NCBI GenBank assembly: GCA_002452335.1
Contig: DKFJ01000009.1
Span: forward strand, 35,458 to 99,457
Direction: 5' to 3'
Length of the DNA: 64,000 nucleotides
Source of the DNA: Deferribacteraceae bacterium UBA6799
GTDB taxonomy: Bacteria; Chrysiogenota; Deferribacteres; Deferribacterales; Geovibrionaceae
Positions 33,628-42,119 of this stretch are shown piece by piece. Each line of letters opens with the position of its first letter. The stretch's first letter is position 1. The position numbers and the translations under genes are program-made. The notes below the pieces were generated by a model that did not search any database, had not been told where the DNA came from, and saw nothing but the letters and a program-made list of their open reading frames with translations.

Positions 33628-35382
33628 ATGAAACTTATCGACAACATATCCAGTATGAGAAACCGGCTCAGGAGCAATGAAGACCTTTATATGATCTCCA
33701 TCGCTGTTGTGGTGGGCGTGGCCACCGGCTACGGAAACATCGTGTTCAGGTTTCTTATAGGGTTTTTTCAGAACATTTTCTACGGCAGCAAGAGCGAGTT
33801 TCTGCTGGTCACCCTGAAAGAGACCCCCGATTATAAGATACTTCTGATACCCGCTTTAGGCGGTCTGTTAGTTGGCTTATCATCTCTGATATTCAAATTT
33901 GCCAAGGGGCACGGCGTGCCTGATGTTATAAAAGCGATAGCTCTGAACAGAAGCATTTCACCGTCTATAGCGCTGGTGAAATCCTTTACGTCTGCTATCA
34001 CTCTGGGTTCCGGAGGTTCTGCCGGGCGGGAGGATCCTGTCGTTCAGATAGGCGCCGCCATCGGTTCCGGTGTGGGCAAGGTGTTTAAGTTTTCTTCAGA
34101 GCGGATGAAAACAGTCGTCGCCTGCGGAGCGGCGGGCGGTCTCGCCGCCACGTTCAACGCTCCCATCGGAGGCGCTATGTTCGCCGCTGAGGTTCTGCTG
34201 GGCGAGTTCGGGCTGAAAACATTCAGCCCCATCATCATCTCATCCGTCATAGCCACTGTGGTTTCCCGTGCGTATTTCGGAGACAACGTAACGTTCGAGG
34301 CGCCCATCTATGAGCTCAGAAGCATCATGGAGCTTCCCCTTTACGCCATTCTGGGTATTTTGTGCGCTGTTATCGGCGCTGTGTTCATCAAGGTGTTTTA
34401 CAAGGTCGAGATGACCTTTGAGGCGATAAAGCTTCCCTCATGGACCAAGCCCGCTCTGGGCGGTCTGCTGATGGGATGCGTTGCTGTGATGAGCAGAGAC
34501 GTTATGGGGGTCGGATACGACACCATCAACGCCATCCTGCGACACGAGGCGGGATTCTATCTGGCTCTTCTCGTAGGGCTTAAGATAGCCGCCACTGCCT
34601 TCACCCTCGGTTCGGGCGGGTCCGGCGGTCTGTTCGTTCCTTCGCTGTATATCGGCGCTGCGACGGGTGGTTTCTTCGGATACTGCATGAATCTGCTTTT
34701 CCCGGATATCGCTGCCGGTCCAGGGGCTTATGGGCTGGTGGCTATGAGCGCCATGCTGGCGGCCACTATCAGAGCGCCTCTGACGGCGATACTCATCATC
34801 TTTGAGATCACCCAGAGCTACACTGTTATTCTGCCGCTGATGTTCACCGCCATCATATCGAATATCTTCGCTAAGATGATGGAGCGGGAGTCCATATTCA
34901 CATGGATTCTGGTTAAGCAGGGTGTGCGTATCAGAAAAGGAAAAGAGGAATCCGTTCTGGAAAACCTGATGGTGGGTGATGTGATGACCCGTGACGTGGT
35001 GACCTTTAAAGAGGACACGCCTTTCCGGCAGGTGCTGAACGGTATTCAGAACGCCAACCATATGTATTTTCCCGTGCTGAACAATGACGGATATCTGTCC
35101 GGCATGCTGTCGCTGGATGATATTAAGGGTATAATATTTGAGGAAGGGCTGGAAGACATTGTCGTTGCCGGTGAGATATGCACCAAAGGCAACATAATAT
35201 ATGTGAAAGAGGACGATTCTCTGCTGAAGGCTACTGAGAACCTGGGTATAAAAGATCTGGGCGCTCTGCCAGTGGCTGAGGAGACGGAGAAAGGACTGAT
35301 AGTGAAAGGACTGCTGAGAAGAGGGGATATCATCATAGCTTATAACAGAAGCGTCGCCAGACTGAAGGTTCAGGATGCCTGA
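33628..35382 (+). CDS. ClC-family chloride channel/transporter with C-terminal CBS pair
   Basis: The 584-residue membrane protein has the ClC pore motifs GHGVP (GSGIP position), GREDP (GREGP position, keeping the external gating glutamate) and GGSGGLFVP. Two CBS domains follow from about residue 450 (VMTRDVVTFKED and ICTKGNIIYVKEDDS). By my hand alignment the internal proton glutamate (E203 of the E. coli protein) corresponds to Val in FAAEVLLGE, so proton-coupled exchange may be lost. It lies 17 bases after the Nudix gene and overlaps the helicase gene by eight bases. Confidence 0.9.
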   Translation: MKLIDNISSMRNRLRSNEDLYMISIAVVVGVATGYGNIVFRFLIGFFQNIFYGSKSEFLLVTLKETPDYKILLIPALGGLLVGLSSLIFKFAKGHGVPDVIKAIALNRSISPSIALVKSFTSAITLGSGGSAGREDPVVQIGAAIGSGVGKVFKFSSERMKTVVACGAAGGLAATFNAPIGGAMFAAEVLLGEFGLKTFSPIIISSVIATVVSRAYFGDNVTFEAPIYELRSIMELPLYAILGILCAVIGAVFIKVFYKVEMTFEAIKLPSWTKPALGGLLMGCVAVMSRDVMGVGYDTINAILRHEAGFYLALLVGLKIAATAFTLGSGGSGGLFVPSLYIGAATGGFFGYCMNLLFPDIAAGPGAYGLVAMSAMLAATIRAPLTAILIIFEITQSYTVILPLMFTAIISNIFAKMMERESIFTWILVKQGVRIRKGKEESVLENLMVGDVMTRDVVTFKEDTPFRQVLNGIQNANHMYFPVLNNDGYLSGMLSLDDIKGIIFEEGLEDIVVAGEICTKGNIIYVKEDDSLLKATENLGIKDLGALPVAEETEKGLIVKGLLRRGDIIIAYNRSVARLKVQDA

Positions 35383-37495
35383 TTATTCTAAAGAGCTGAA
35401 CGAGGCTCAATATGACGCCGTGCAGACCACGGAAGGACCTCTGCTGGTTCTGGCGGGAGCGGGAACGGGCAAGACAAGGGTTATCACATACCGTATCGCC
35501 CACCTGATAAACAATGTCGGCGTGCCGGCTCAGAATATTCTTGCGGTGACATTCACCAACAAGGCGGCGGGAGAGATGAAGGAGCGCATCATGAAGCTGG
35601 TGTCCCGCTCCGATTCCGATATATGGATAGGTACTTTCCACTCCATCTGTCTGCGTATTCTGCGCCGTGACGGACATCTGGTCGGTCTGGGCGCCGGATT
35701 CGGCATACTGGATCAGGACGACAGGCTGGCTGTGGTGCGGGATATAGTGAAATCGCTGAACATAGATGTGAAAAAATATCCGCCCAAACAGTATATGTGG
35801 CGCATAAGCAACTTTAAGAGCACCAGAGCCTATGTGGACGAGGCAGCTCCGGGAACGGATGAGTTTCACATGATGGATGAGGTGTTCAGCCAGTATCAGA
35901 AAAAACTGAAAGAACAGAATTTTATAGATTTTGACGACATGCTGGCGCTGACCATCAGAATGTTCAGACAGAACAGCGATGTTACGCAGTATTACAGAAA
36001 TATGTTCCGTTATATTCTGGTGGACGAATATCAGGACACTAACGATATCCAGTTCCTCTTTCTGAAAATCCTCGCCACGGAGACAGGAAACATCTGCGTT
36101 GTCGGTGACGATGACCAGTCCATCTACGGCTGGCGCGGGGCGGATATCCGCAATATTCTGGAGTTCGACACCGTATATCAGAACACCAAGACAGTGCGGC
36201 TGGTGGAGAACTACCGCAGCCGCCCGGTGATACTCCAGACAGCAAACGCCCTTATCAGCAACAACAGGATGAGAAAAGGCAAAAACCTTGTCGCCTGCCG
36301 GGAAGAGGGCGGGATGGTTCAGGTGATGCCGGTGGGCAACGAAACGGACGAGGCGGAGTTCGCCGCCCAGACCATACAGAAATATCTGGACGAGGGAACG
36401 TCTCCGGACGAGATAGCGGTGCTCTACCGCACCAACGCCCAGTCGAGAAACTTCGAGGTGCTTTTGAACCGCATGGCGATCAGATATAAGGTCGTGGGCG
36501 GAATCGGATTCTATCAGCGCAAAGAGATCAAGGACATCCTCAGCTATCTGCGTCTGCACGACAACCCCTATGACGGCGTATCCTTCGCCAGAAGCGTTAA
36601 AGCTCCCCCCAGAGGGATAGGCGACACAGCCGTATCGAATATCACGGAATATGCCTCCGCTGAGGGCTTAAGCCTCATAGAGGCGGCGAGACAATCGCTG
36701 CCGGCGCTCAGGGGCGCGCAGAAGAGGGGCATGGAACCCTATCTGTGGATATTCACAGAGCTGGGAGCTCAGAGCAAGGTCAGCGAGATGGTGAAAACGG
36801 TTATCTATCTGACAGAATACGAGGATTTTATAAAAAAATATGAGGACGAGCACGAAGCGGAAAAGCGTATCGGAAACATAAACGAGCTTTACAACGCCGC
36901 CGTGTCTTTCGAGATGGCTTTTCCGGAAGGTACAATGTCCGACTTTCTGGCGGCTACGGCCATCACCACTTCTCTGGATGAATCAGACAACACAGCCGCT
37001 GTGAAACTGATGACTATACATTCCGCTAAAGGGCTGGAGTTCGAGCAGGTTTTTCTGACCGGGCTGGAGAACGGGCTCTTTCCTCTGCACGGCAGTCTGG
37101 ATGAACCGGCAGAGCTGGAGGAGGAGCGCAGGCTGTGCTATGTAGCTGTCACCCGCGCCAAGCAGAACCTGCATATGACTTACGCCTCTACCCGAATGGT
37201 TTATGGAAACCGCATGCCCCAGAGACGCTCGCCGTTTCTGGATGAGATGGGGATAGCCGGAATAAAAGCCCCGGCGAAGCCGAGACCCTATATGGACGTG
37301 AGCCAGAAGCCGAAAAGCACTGTAGCCAGAACAGAGGTGAACGGGATAAAGAGCGGAAGTAAAGTGTCCCACGAGAAATTCGGAGAGGGGATGGTCGTCG
37401 CTATATCCGGTTCAGGGGATTCTGCCAACTGCGATGTTTTCTTCAAAGCGGGCGGACTGAAAAAAATAAGGGTAGGCTTTCTGAAACTGCTATGA
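35375..37495 (+). CDS. UvrD/PcrA-type superfamily 1 DNA helicase
   Basis: The 706-residue 3'-5' helicase has motif I LAGAGTGKTRVITYR, Ia VTFTNKAAGEMKERI, motif II VDEYQDTN, motif III GDDDQSIYGWRGAD, motif IV LVENYRS, motif V TIHSAKGLEFEQVFL and motif VI CYVAVTRAK. It acts in nucleotide-excision and mismatch repair and in removing proteins from DNA. The C-terminal tail (SGSKVSHEKFGEGMVV) is the Tudor-like RNA polymerase-binding segment of PcrA. UvrD and PcrA cannot be separated by sequence here. It overlaps the genes on both sides. Confidence 0.95.
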   Translation: MPDYSKELNEAQYDAVQTTEGPLLVLAGAGTGKTRVITYRIAHLINNVGVPAQNILAVTFTNKAAGEMKERIMKLVSRSDSDIWIGTFHSICLRILRRDGHLVGLGAGFGILDQDDRLAVVRDIVKSLNIDVKKYPPKQYMWRISNFKSTRAYVDEAAPGTDEFHMMDEVFSQYQKKLKEQNFIDFDDMLALTIRMFRQNSDVTQYYRNMFRYILVDEYQDTNDIQFLFLKILATETGNICVVGDDDQSIYGWRGADIRNILEFDTVYQNTKTVRLVENYRSRPVILQTANALISNNRMRKGKNLVACREEGGMVQVMPVGNETDEAEFAAQTIQKYLDEGTSPDEIAVLYRTNAQSRNFEVLLNRMAIRYKVVGGIGFYQRKEIKDILSYLRLHDNPYDGVSFARSVKAPPRGIGDTAVSNITEYASAEGLSLIEAARQSLPALRGAQKRGMEPYLWIFTELGAQSKVSEMVKTVIYLTEYEDFIKKYEDEHEAEKRIGNINELYNAAVSFEMAFPEGTMSDFLAATAITTSLDESDNTAAVKLMTIHSAKGLEFEQVFLTGLENGLFPLHGSLDEPAELEEERRLCYVAVTRAKQNLHMTYASTRMVYGNRMPQRRSPFLDEMGIAGIKAPAKPRPYMDVSQKPKSTVARTEVNGIKSGSKVSHEKFGEGMVVAISGSGDSANCDVFFKAGGLKKIRVGFLKLL

Positions 37496-38226
37496 AACAG
37501 ATAATTACGTTGCTTATCATATTTCTGTGTTCATCTTCTTTCGCACTGCCTGACGGCTTCGTTTATCTGCGGGATGTGGACAAAAGCATAGCGCAGGATA
37601 TCAGATACAGGACATATCACAACTTTGTCGGTGTGCCTGTGGACGGATATATAGCTTCCGAGTGCATATTGACCGCTCAGGCGGCGGATGCTCTGAGGAT
37701 GGTTCAGGCGGACGCCATTAAGATGGGGCTGAGCGTTAAGGTATATGACTGCTACCGTCCCCAGACGGCGGTGGATCACTTCGCCAGATGGGCGGAGGAT
37801 TATAAAGATACTAAGACCAAGGCAGAGTTCTATGTGAACGAGCCGAAAGAGAGCCTTTTCAAACGGGGCTTTATCGCCCACAGATCAGGACACAGCAGAG
37901 GCTCTACGGTTGATCTGACACTGATACCCATGAACGGAAAGCCTCAGGAGATATTCATACCATATGAAAACCTGAGAAACTGTGAAAACCCCGCAGATAA
38001 GAGATTTCGTGATGATTCCATAGACATGGGGACAGGTTTCGACTGTTTCAGCGCTCTGTCCGCTACTCTGAATCCGGCCGTGGGAAAAGAGCAGATGAAG
38101 AACCGTCTGATACTGAAAGATATGATGGAACGCCACGGATTCTATAATTATGAGAAGGAATGGTGGCATTACACTCTGAAAAACGAGCCTTTTAAAGATA
38201 CCTACCATAATTTTCCGATAAAATAG
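37492..38226 (+). CDS. Exported D-Ala-D-Ala dipeptidase (VanX/DdpX family, M15D)
   Basis: The 244-residue protein has a signal peptide (ITLLIIFLCSSSFALP), the substrate-arginine segment VKVYDCYRPQTA, the zinc site SGHSRGSTVDLTL and the late EWWHY motif with catalytic glutamate and zinc histidine. DdpX-type enzymes hydrolyse D-Ala-D-Ala. The export signal points to cell-wall dipeptide salvage, not to glycopeptide resistance, and no vanH or vanA genes are present. It overlaps the helicase gene by four bases and ends the operon. Confidence 0.88.
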   Translation: MKQIITLLIIFLCSSSFALPDGFVYLRDVDKSIAQDIRYRTYHNFVGVPVDGYIASECILTAQAADALRMVQADAIKMGLSVKVYDCYRPQTAVDHFARWAEDYKDTKTKAEFYVNEPKESLFKRGFIAHRSGHSRGSTVDLTLIPMNGKPQEIFIPYENLRNCENPADKRFRDDSIDMGTGFDCFSALSATLNPAVGKEQMKNRLILKDMMERHGFYNYEKEWWHYTLKNEPFKDTYHNFPIK

Positions 38227-38303
38227 CGATATTCCTAAAATTTATTTTCATTCTTGATAATTTTTGTAATCTATTTGTAAAAATATGAAATAAATGCCGA
38301 AAA

Positions 38304-38340
38304 CGTTATTTGTCTTTCGCTATTCCTTTGATGAATAACG
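38304..38340 (+). promoter_or_regulatory. Candidate ModE binding region upstream of the molbindin gene
   Basis: CGTTATT (38304-38310) and AATAACG (38334-38340) form a perfect inverted pair; between them CGCTATT (38318-38324) gives a tighter imperfect pair with AATAACG. The half-sites resemble the CGTTAT/ATAACG arms of the modE operator at 42060. It lies just upstream of the molbindin -35 box, a position fitting activation. Confidence 0.45.
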
Positions 38341-38348
38341 GTTTTTGT

Positions 38349-38377
38349 TTGACTGTGGATATGATTGGTGCTTAAAT
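38349..38377 (+). promoter_or_regulatory. Candidate promoter of the molbindin gene
   Basis: TTGACT (38349-38354) and a weak TTAAAT (38372-38377) are 17 bases apart, followed by GGAGG before the ATG at 38408. Confidence 0.5.
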
Positions 38378-38407
38378 TATATATCAATAATCCAAATGGA
38401 GGATATC

Positions 38408-38617
38408 ATGAAATTAAGCGCCAGAAACGTTCTGTCAGGAACAGTAAAAGAGATCAAAGAAGGACCCATAAATGTTGAAGTGGTTATCGAGCTCCCCGGC
38501 GGCGCCGAGGTTGTTTCAATCATCACAAAAGAATCTTGCTCAGGACTGAAACTTGAAAAGGGCAAAAAAGCCTATGCAATAATGAAGGCATCACAAATAA
38601 TTGTTGCCGTAGATTAA
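38408..38617 (+). CDS. mop: Molbindin (single Mop/TOBE-domain molybdate-binding protein)
   Basis: The 69-residue protein is a single Mop domain: SARNVLSGTVKEIKEGPINV followed by EVVSIITKESCSGL and KKAYAIMKASQIIVAVD. Molbindins assemble into oligomers that bind molybdate or tungstate in the cytoplasm and buffer its level. The start has GGAGGAT immediately upstream. It faces the modE-modABC operon end to end across a shared terminator and may be controlled by ModE. Confidence 0.93.
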   Translation: MKLSARNVLSGTVKEIKEGPINVEVVIELPGGAEVVSIITKESCSGLKLEKGKKAYAIMKASQIIVAVD

Positions 38618-38624
38618 TTTTAGA

Positions 38625-38655
38625 AAAGGGCACCTTCGGGCGCCCTTTTTTTTGT
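38625..38655. terminator. Bidirectional terminator between the molbindin gene and modC
   Basis: AAAAGGGCACC-TTCG-GGCGCCCTTTTTTTT is a hairpin closed by a TTCG tetraloop with one internal mismatch, between convergent genes. Confidence 0.85.
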
Positions 38656-39519
38656 TTAAATTTTTTGAACGGACGGGTTGAACGCTTTGGTATATAGCAG
38701 AACCCTGTCGCCCACTGTTATGTTTTCGGCTTCTGTTCTGGTGGCGACCACAGTGGATATCTCAGATTCCACAGCCACTGTCAGAATGAACAGACAGTCT
38801 GACTTCTCTATCTTCAGCACTCTGCCTGTGAATTTGAATTTTCCGCTTACCGTTGTATCGGTGAAGACCTCTTCGGGTGTTCCGTGGCTTGTTATCACAC
38901 CGTCATTTATCATATAGACTTTGTTGGCGAGTTTAAAGACTTCTCCCTTATCATGGCTAACCAGTATGGTTGTGATGCCGAGGGTGCTGTGGATCTCTTT
39001 CAGCTCGTTTTGCAGGGTGAAGCGCATGTCAGCGTCCAGAGCGGCGAAAGGCTCGTCCAGAAGCAGAATCTCCGGCTCAGCCGCCAGAGCTCTCGCCAGC
39101 GCCACTCTCTGTTTTTGTCCGCCGGAGAGCGTGGCGGGCTTTCTGTCTTTCAGCTCGGTCATGCCTACCATCTCTATCAGAGTGTCCACGTTCTTCTTGT
39201 CAGTGGAGGCGTATTCCAGATTCTGTTTGACTGTCATGTTGGGAAACAGGGCGTAGTCCTGAAAAACAAATCCGCATTTTCTTTTGTTCACGGGGATATT
39301 GATTCCATTCTTTTTATCGAAGACGATCTTGCCGTCTATCCTGATAACGCCGTCGTCCGGATTGGTCAGTCCTGCCAGAAGCCTCAGAATGGTGGTCTTT
39401 CCGGCGCCTGATTTTCCGAAGAGAGAGCAGAAGCCGCCCTTTTCTATGTCCACCACGGCGTGCATGTCTACCTCGCCTGTGGCAGTCTTAATCCTTTTGG
39501 TTACATCTATCTCTATCAT
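38656..39519 (-). CDS. modC: Molybdate ABC transporter ATPase ModC
   Basis: The 287-residue ATPase has Walker A GKSGAGKTTIL, Q-loop FVFQDYALFPNMTV, signature LSGGQKQRVALARALA, Walker B ILLLDEPFAALD and the H-loop VSHDKGEV. A C-terminal TOBE-like segment of about 65 residues (KFKFTGRVLKIEKSD onward) can bind oxyanion and regulate uptake. It overlaps modB by four bases and ends the modE-A-B-C operon. Confidence 0.94.
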   Translation of the reverse strand: MIEIDVTKRIKTATGEVDMHAVVDIEKGGFCSLFGKSGAGKTTILRLLAGLTNPDDGVIRIDGKIVFDKKNGINIPVNKRKCGFVFQDYALFPNMTVKQNLEYASTDKKNVDTLIEMVGMTELKDRKPATLSGGQKQRVALARALAAEPEILLLDEPFAALDADMRFTLQNELKEIHSTLGITTILVSHDKGEVFKLANKVYMINDGVITSHGTPEEVFTDTTVSGKFKFTGRVLKIEKSDCLFILTVAVESEISTVVATRTEAENITVGDRVLLYTKAFNPSVQKI

Positions 39520-40184
39520 ATCACTTTTCCGCCTATCCTTTTGTTAACGGTGTTTACAGTCAGGAGCACCGCAAAAGCAAGAACAAATAGCACTGCGGAA
39601 TAAAAATGCGCTGTACCGTAATTAAGTGCCTCCACCTGATCATAAATGGCAATGGAAGCCACTCTGGTTTTGTCCGGTATGCTTCCGCCTATCATCAGCA
39701 CAACGCCGAATTCGCCGACTGTGTGAGCAAAGCTGAGAACTATGCCCGTTATCAGTGACGGTTTGATATTAGGAAGAAGAACACGGAAAAAAGTCTGGAA
39801 TCTCGATTTTCCAAGAGTATAGGACGCTTCCCTGAGCGACATGGGCAGCGCCTCGAACCCTGCCTGAACAGGCTGAAGCATGAAGGGAAGGCTGTAGATC
39901 ATGGATCCGATCACGAGTCCCTCGAATGTAAAGACCAGACGTATGTCGAACTTCTGGAGGATGCTTCCCAGTGGTCCGTGTGGACCCATGAAAACCAGCA
40001 GATAAAAACCCAGCACCGAGGGAGGCAGGACTATGGGCATGCTGGTTATCGACTCCAGTATGGACTTGCCTCGGAAAGAGACTGTGGAGAGCCAGTATGC
40101 CATAGGGATAGCAAAAAAAGAAAGCAGCAGTGTTGTCACTGCCGCTAACTCGAATGTCAATATAAGAGGGGACAAAAGCTCCAT
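39516..40184 (-). CDS. modB: Molybdate ABC transporter permease ModB
   Basis: The 222-residue inner-membrane protein has five or six hydrophobic segments and the ABC permease EAA-like loop (EALPMSLREASYTLGKSRFQ) that contacts the ATPase. SMPIVLPPSVLGFYLLVF is a hallmark of ModB/CysT-type permeases. It sits 39 bases after the di-TOBE gene and overlaps modC. Confidence 0.94.
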   Translation of the reverse strand: MELLSPLILTFELAAVTTLLLSFFAIPMAYWLSTVSFRGKSILESITSMPIVLPPSVLGFYLLVFMGPHGPLGSILQKFDIRLVFTFEGLVIGSMIYSLPFMLQPVQAGFEALPMSLREASYTLGKSRFQTFFRVLLPNIKPSLITGIVLSFAHTVGEFGVVLMIGGSIPDKTRVASIAIYDQVEALNYGTAHFYSAVLFVLAFAVLLTVNTVNKRIGGKVI

Positions 40185-40223
40185 TGATCACCTTAATAAT
40201 ATTGTGAAGATATCTGGTATTAT

Positions 40224-40625
40224 CTAAATTATCTTGCCTATGGCTATTTCGTTCGCCTTCACCAGAGCTGTGACCTCCATGCCGACTTCCAGATTCATCC
40301 TTTTAGCCGATTTGGTGGTGATGACAGACTCGATACCGGTACCGAAATCTATCTTTATGCTGGTGAAAATATCCCCTGTGTCCATAGACGTTATTTTGCC
40401 TTTGAACCTGTTATTCAGACTAAGGGTTCCCAGATCCCCTACGGCCAAGATGACTTCGGTGGCTTTGAACAGCATATTCACATGCCCGCCCGGTGTCAGA
40501 TAATCCATGTCCGCCGGACTGTCCAGAATAACCGCCGTGGCTGTTTCACCGTGGGTGTTCAGCTCGCAGATTATTATCTGTCCGGAGGTCTTGAAAAAGA
40601 GAATCTCAGCCTTAAGTACGTTCAT
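40224..40625 (-). CDS. Cytoplasmic protein of two tandem Mop/TOBE domains
   Basis: The 133-residue protein consists only of two Mop-like domains: residues about 1-65 (DYLTPGGHVNMLFKATEVILAV) and 69-133 (NNRFKGKITSMDTGDIF, then EVGMEVTALVKANEIAIGKI). There is no helix-turn-helix or ATPase part. Proteins of this layout (ModG-like) store molybdate or tungstate. Its start shares one base with the modA stop and it lies before modB, splitting modA from modB. The first domain is the more divergent. Confidence 0.85.
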   Translation of the reverse strand: MNVLKAEILFFKTSGQIIICELNTHGETATAVILDSPADMDYLTPGGHVNMLFKATEVILAVGDLGTLSLNNRFKGKITSMDTGDIFTSIKIDFGTGIESVITTKSAKRMNLEVGMEVTALVKANEIAIGKII

Positions 40626-41359
40626 TATTTCTCGTATCCGTATTTTTTCATTATTTCAGCGCCCTTACCTTTTGTGATAAAGGTCATGAATTTTGCGGAT
40701 TCGGCCTGATCTGTTGTTGTTTTCAGAATAACGCCGCCCTGAAGAATGGGTGAGTAGAGTTTAGAATCCACCTCAAACCATGATCCGGGATCTTTTACCT
40801 TTCCGCTGGCAAGGTGTGATTTAGCAGCGAAAGCAGCATCAGCGGCGCCTGTGTGGATGAATGTATCCATGCTGGATATGCTGTCGCCCTGAACAATCTT
40901 AGGTGCAACAGCGTCATAAACGCCGGCAGCTTTCATCGCTTCTACAGCGGCTCTGCCGTAGGGGGCTGTGTTAGGGTTGGCTATCGCCACTTTTACATAT
41001 TTAGCGTCTTTCAGATCAGCCAGTGATTTTACGTCATATTTGACAGACCAGAGAACCAGAAGTCCTTTGGCATACATAACGGGTTCTGTGGATGCCAGAC
41101 CGGCGTCATATACTTTCTGGGCGAATGACATATCCGCAGCGAGAAAGATATCGAATTTGGCGCCGTTAAGTATCTGTGATGTCAGTTTTCCGGATGAGCC
41201 GTAAACCGCCTTAACTTCTGTGCCTGTTTCGTTCTGATATGCTTTGCCTACTTCCTGAAGAGCGAACTGAAGGTTTGCGGCGGCGGAGATGTTGAGCTCC
41301 TTAGCGTTGGCGCAAACAGCCAGCATCAGTATCATAGCGAGTGTAAGAAACTTTTTCAT
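40625..41359 (-). CDS. modA: Molybdate-binding periplasmic protein ModA
   Basis: The 244-residue protein has a signal peptide (MKKFLTLAMILMLAVCANA) then ELNISAAANLQFAL, the ModA opening with an oxyanion-binding serine, and VYGSSGKLTSQI with the second. NPNTAPYGRAAVEAM is another ModA hallmark. It captures molybdate (or tungstate) for ModBC. It lies four bases after modE. Confidence 0.94.
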   Translation of the reverse strand: MKKFLTLAMILMLAVCANAKELNISAAANLQFALQEVGKAYQNETGTEVKAVYGSSGKLTSQILNGAKFDIFLAADMSFAQKVYDAGLASTEPVMYAKGLLVLWSVKYDVKSLADLKDAKYVKVAIANPNTAPYGRAAVEAMKAAGVYDAVAPKIVQGDSISSMDTFIHTGAADAAFAAKSHLASGKVKDPGSWFEVDSKLYSPILQGGVILKTTTDQAESAKFMTFITKGKGAEIMKKYGYEK

Positions 41360-41363
41360 TATA

Positions 41364-42056
41364 TCACCTCATTACTAGTGCGGAAGCAGTTTTAAAGAGC
41401 GCGAACATATGAGTCCCCGGCTGCAGTCCCAGCTTTTGCGCGCTGTTCGCTGTGATGCTGACGGCGAGTTCGGTTCCGTTTTCGGTCTTTAGGATTGCTT
41501 CGGTATATTGACCGCTGGAATTGACAGCGGTAATTTCAGTTTTCAGGATGTTGCGGGCGCTGGTGGAGAAAGCGTCACTGTCCATCAGGATTATGTCTCT
41601 GGGGCTGATAAAAACTGTGACCTCTTCGCCCTGTTTCAGGTCTTCGTCCAGTTTTATACAGGCGATGGTGTCTCCGGCGGTGGTGGTTATCATGGCGTAG
41701 GTCTGTTCCACAGAGTCTACTTTTCCCTGGATCTTGTTGGAGTTGACCATGGTGTTCAGATACATCATGTGCAGCCGGCTGAAGTGGTTGTATGTTTTGA
41801 TAAGATCTTTGCCTGTTTTGGTCAGGGTGGTTCCTCCGCCTCCCTTGCCCCCTGTCTGGCGGTCTACCAGAGGGGTGCCAAAAACTGCATTCAGGCTGTT
41901 TATGCTGTCCCACGCCGCCTTATAGCTCATTTTGATTCGCTCAGCGGCTTTTTTGATCGAGCCGGTTTCCTGGACAAGTTCCAGCAGTTTGATTCTGCCG
42001 TGTCCCGCTATACCTAAACCGTCAATGTCTATCCATAGTTTGCCATCTATTTTCAT
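41364..42056 (-). CDS. modE: Molybdate-responsive regulator ModE
   Basis: The 230-residue regulator has an N-terminal winged helix of the LysR-like ModE type (SIKKAAERIKMSYKAAWDSI and DRQTGGKGGGGTTLT) and two C-terminal Mop/TOBE domains (about residues 105-165 and 170-230) that bind molybdate. Full-length ModE represses molybdate uptake when molybdate is plentiful. A matching operator lies directly upstream at 42060-42083. I see no Shine-Dalgarno sequence before the ATG. It is the first gene of the operon, so it should be autoregulated. Confidence 0.94.
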   Translation of the reverse strand: MKIDGKLWIDIDGLGIAGHGRIKLLELVQETGSIKKAAERIKMSYKAAWDSINSLNAVFGTPLVDRQTGGKGGGGTTLTKTGKDLIKTYNHFSRLHMMYLNTMVNSNKIQGKVDSVEQTYAMITTTAGDTIACIKLDEDLKQGEEVTVFISPRDIILMDSDAFSTSARNILKTEITAVNSSGQYTEAILKTENGTELAVSITANSAQKLGLQPGTHMFALFKTASALVMR

Positions 42057-42059
42057 AGG

Positions 42060-42083
42060 CGTTATATACTATATAACATAACG
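42060..42083 (-). promoter_or_regulatory. ModE operator overlapping the modE promoter
   Basis: CGTTAT (42060-42065), a 12-base spacer and ATAACG (42078-42083) match the arms and spacing I recall for the E. coli modA operator. A perfect palindrome GTTATATA-C-TATATAAC (42061-42077) lies inside it. On the minus strand TATATA (42068-42063) can be the -10 box, six bases before the ATG, so bound ModE would block initiation and the mRNA may be leaderless. Confidence 0.78.
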
Positions 42084-42119
42084 GCGCGCAAGGGGAAAAT
42101 AAAACGTGTCAAAAAATTG

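Noticed and set aside
35333..36559. A 408-codon open frame on the minus strand
   Set aside because: It is fully antisense to the UvrD/PcrA helicase, whose motifs are all intact; the antisense translation is His/Gln-rich without family motifs.
37492..38226. Glycopeptide resistance locus
   Set aside because: Only the dipeptidase is present; no D-Ala-D-Lac ligase, dehydrogenase or VanRS genes adjoin it.
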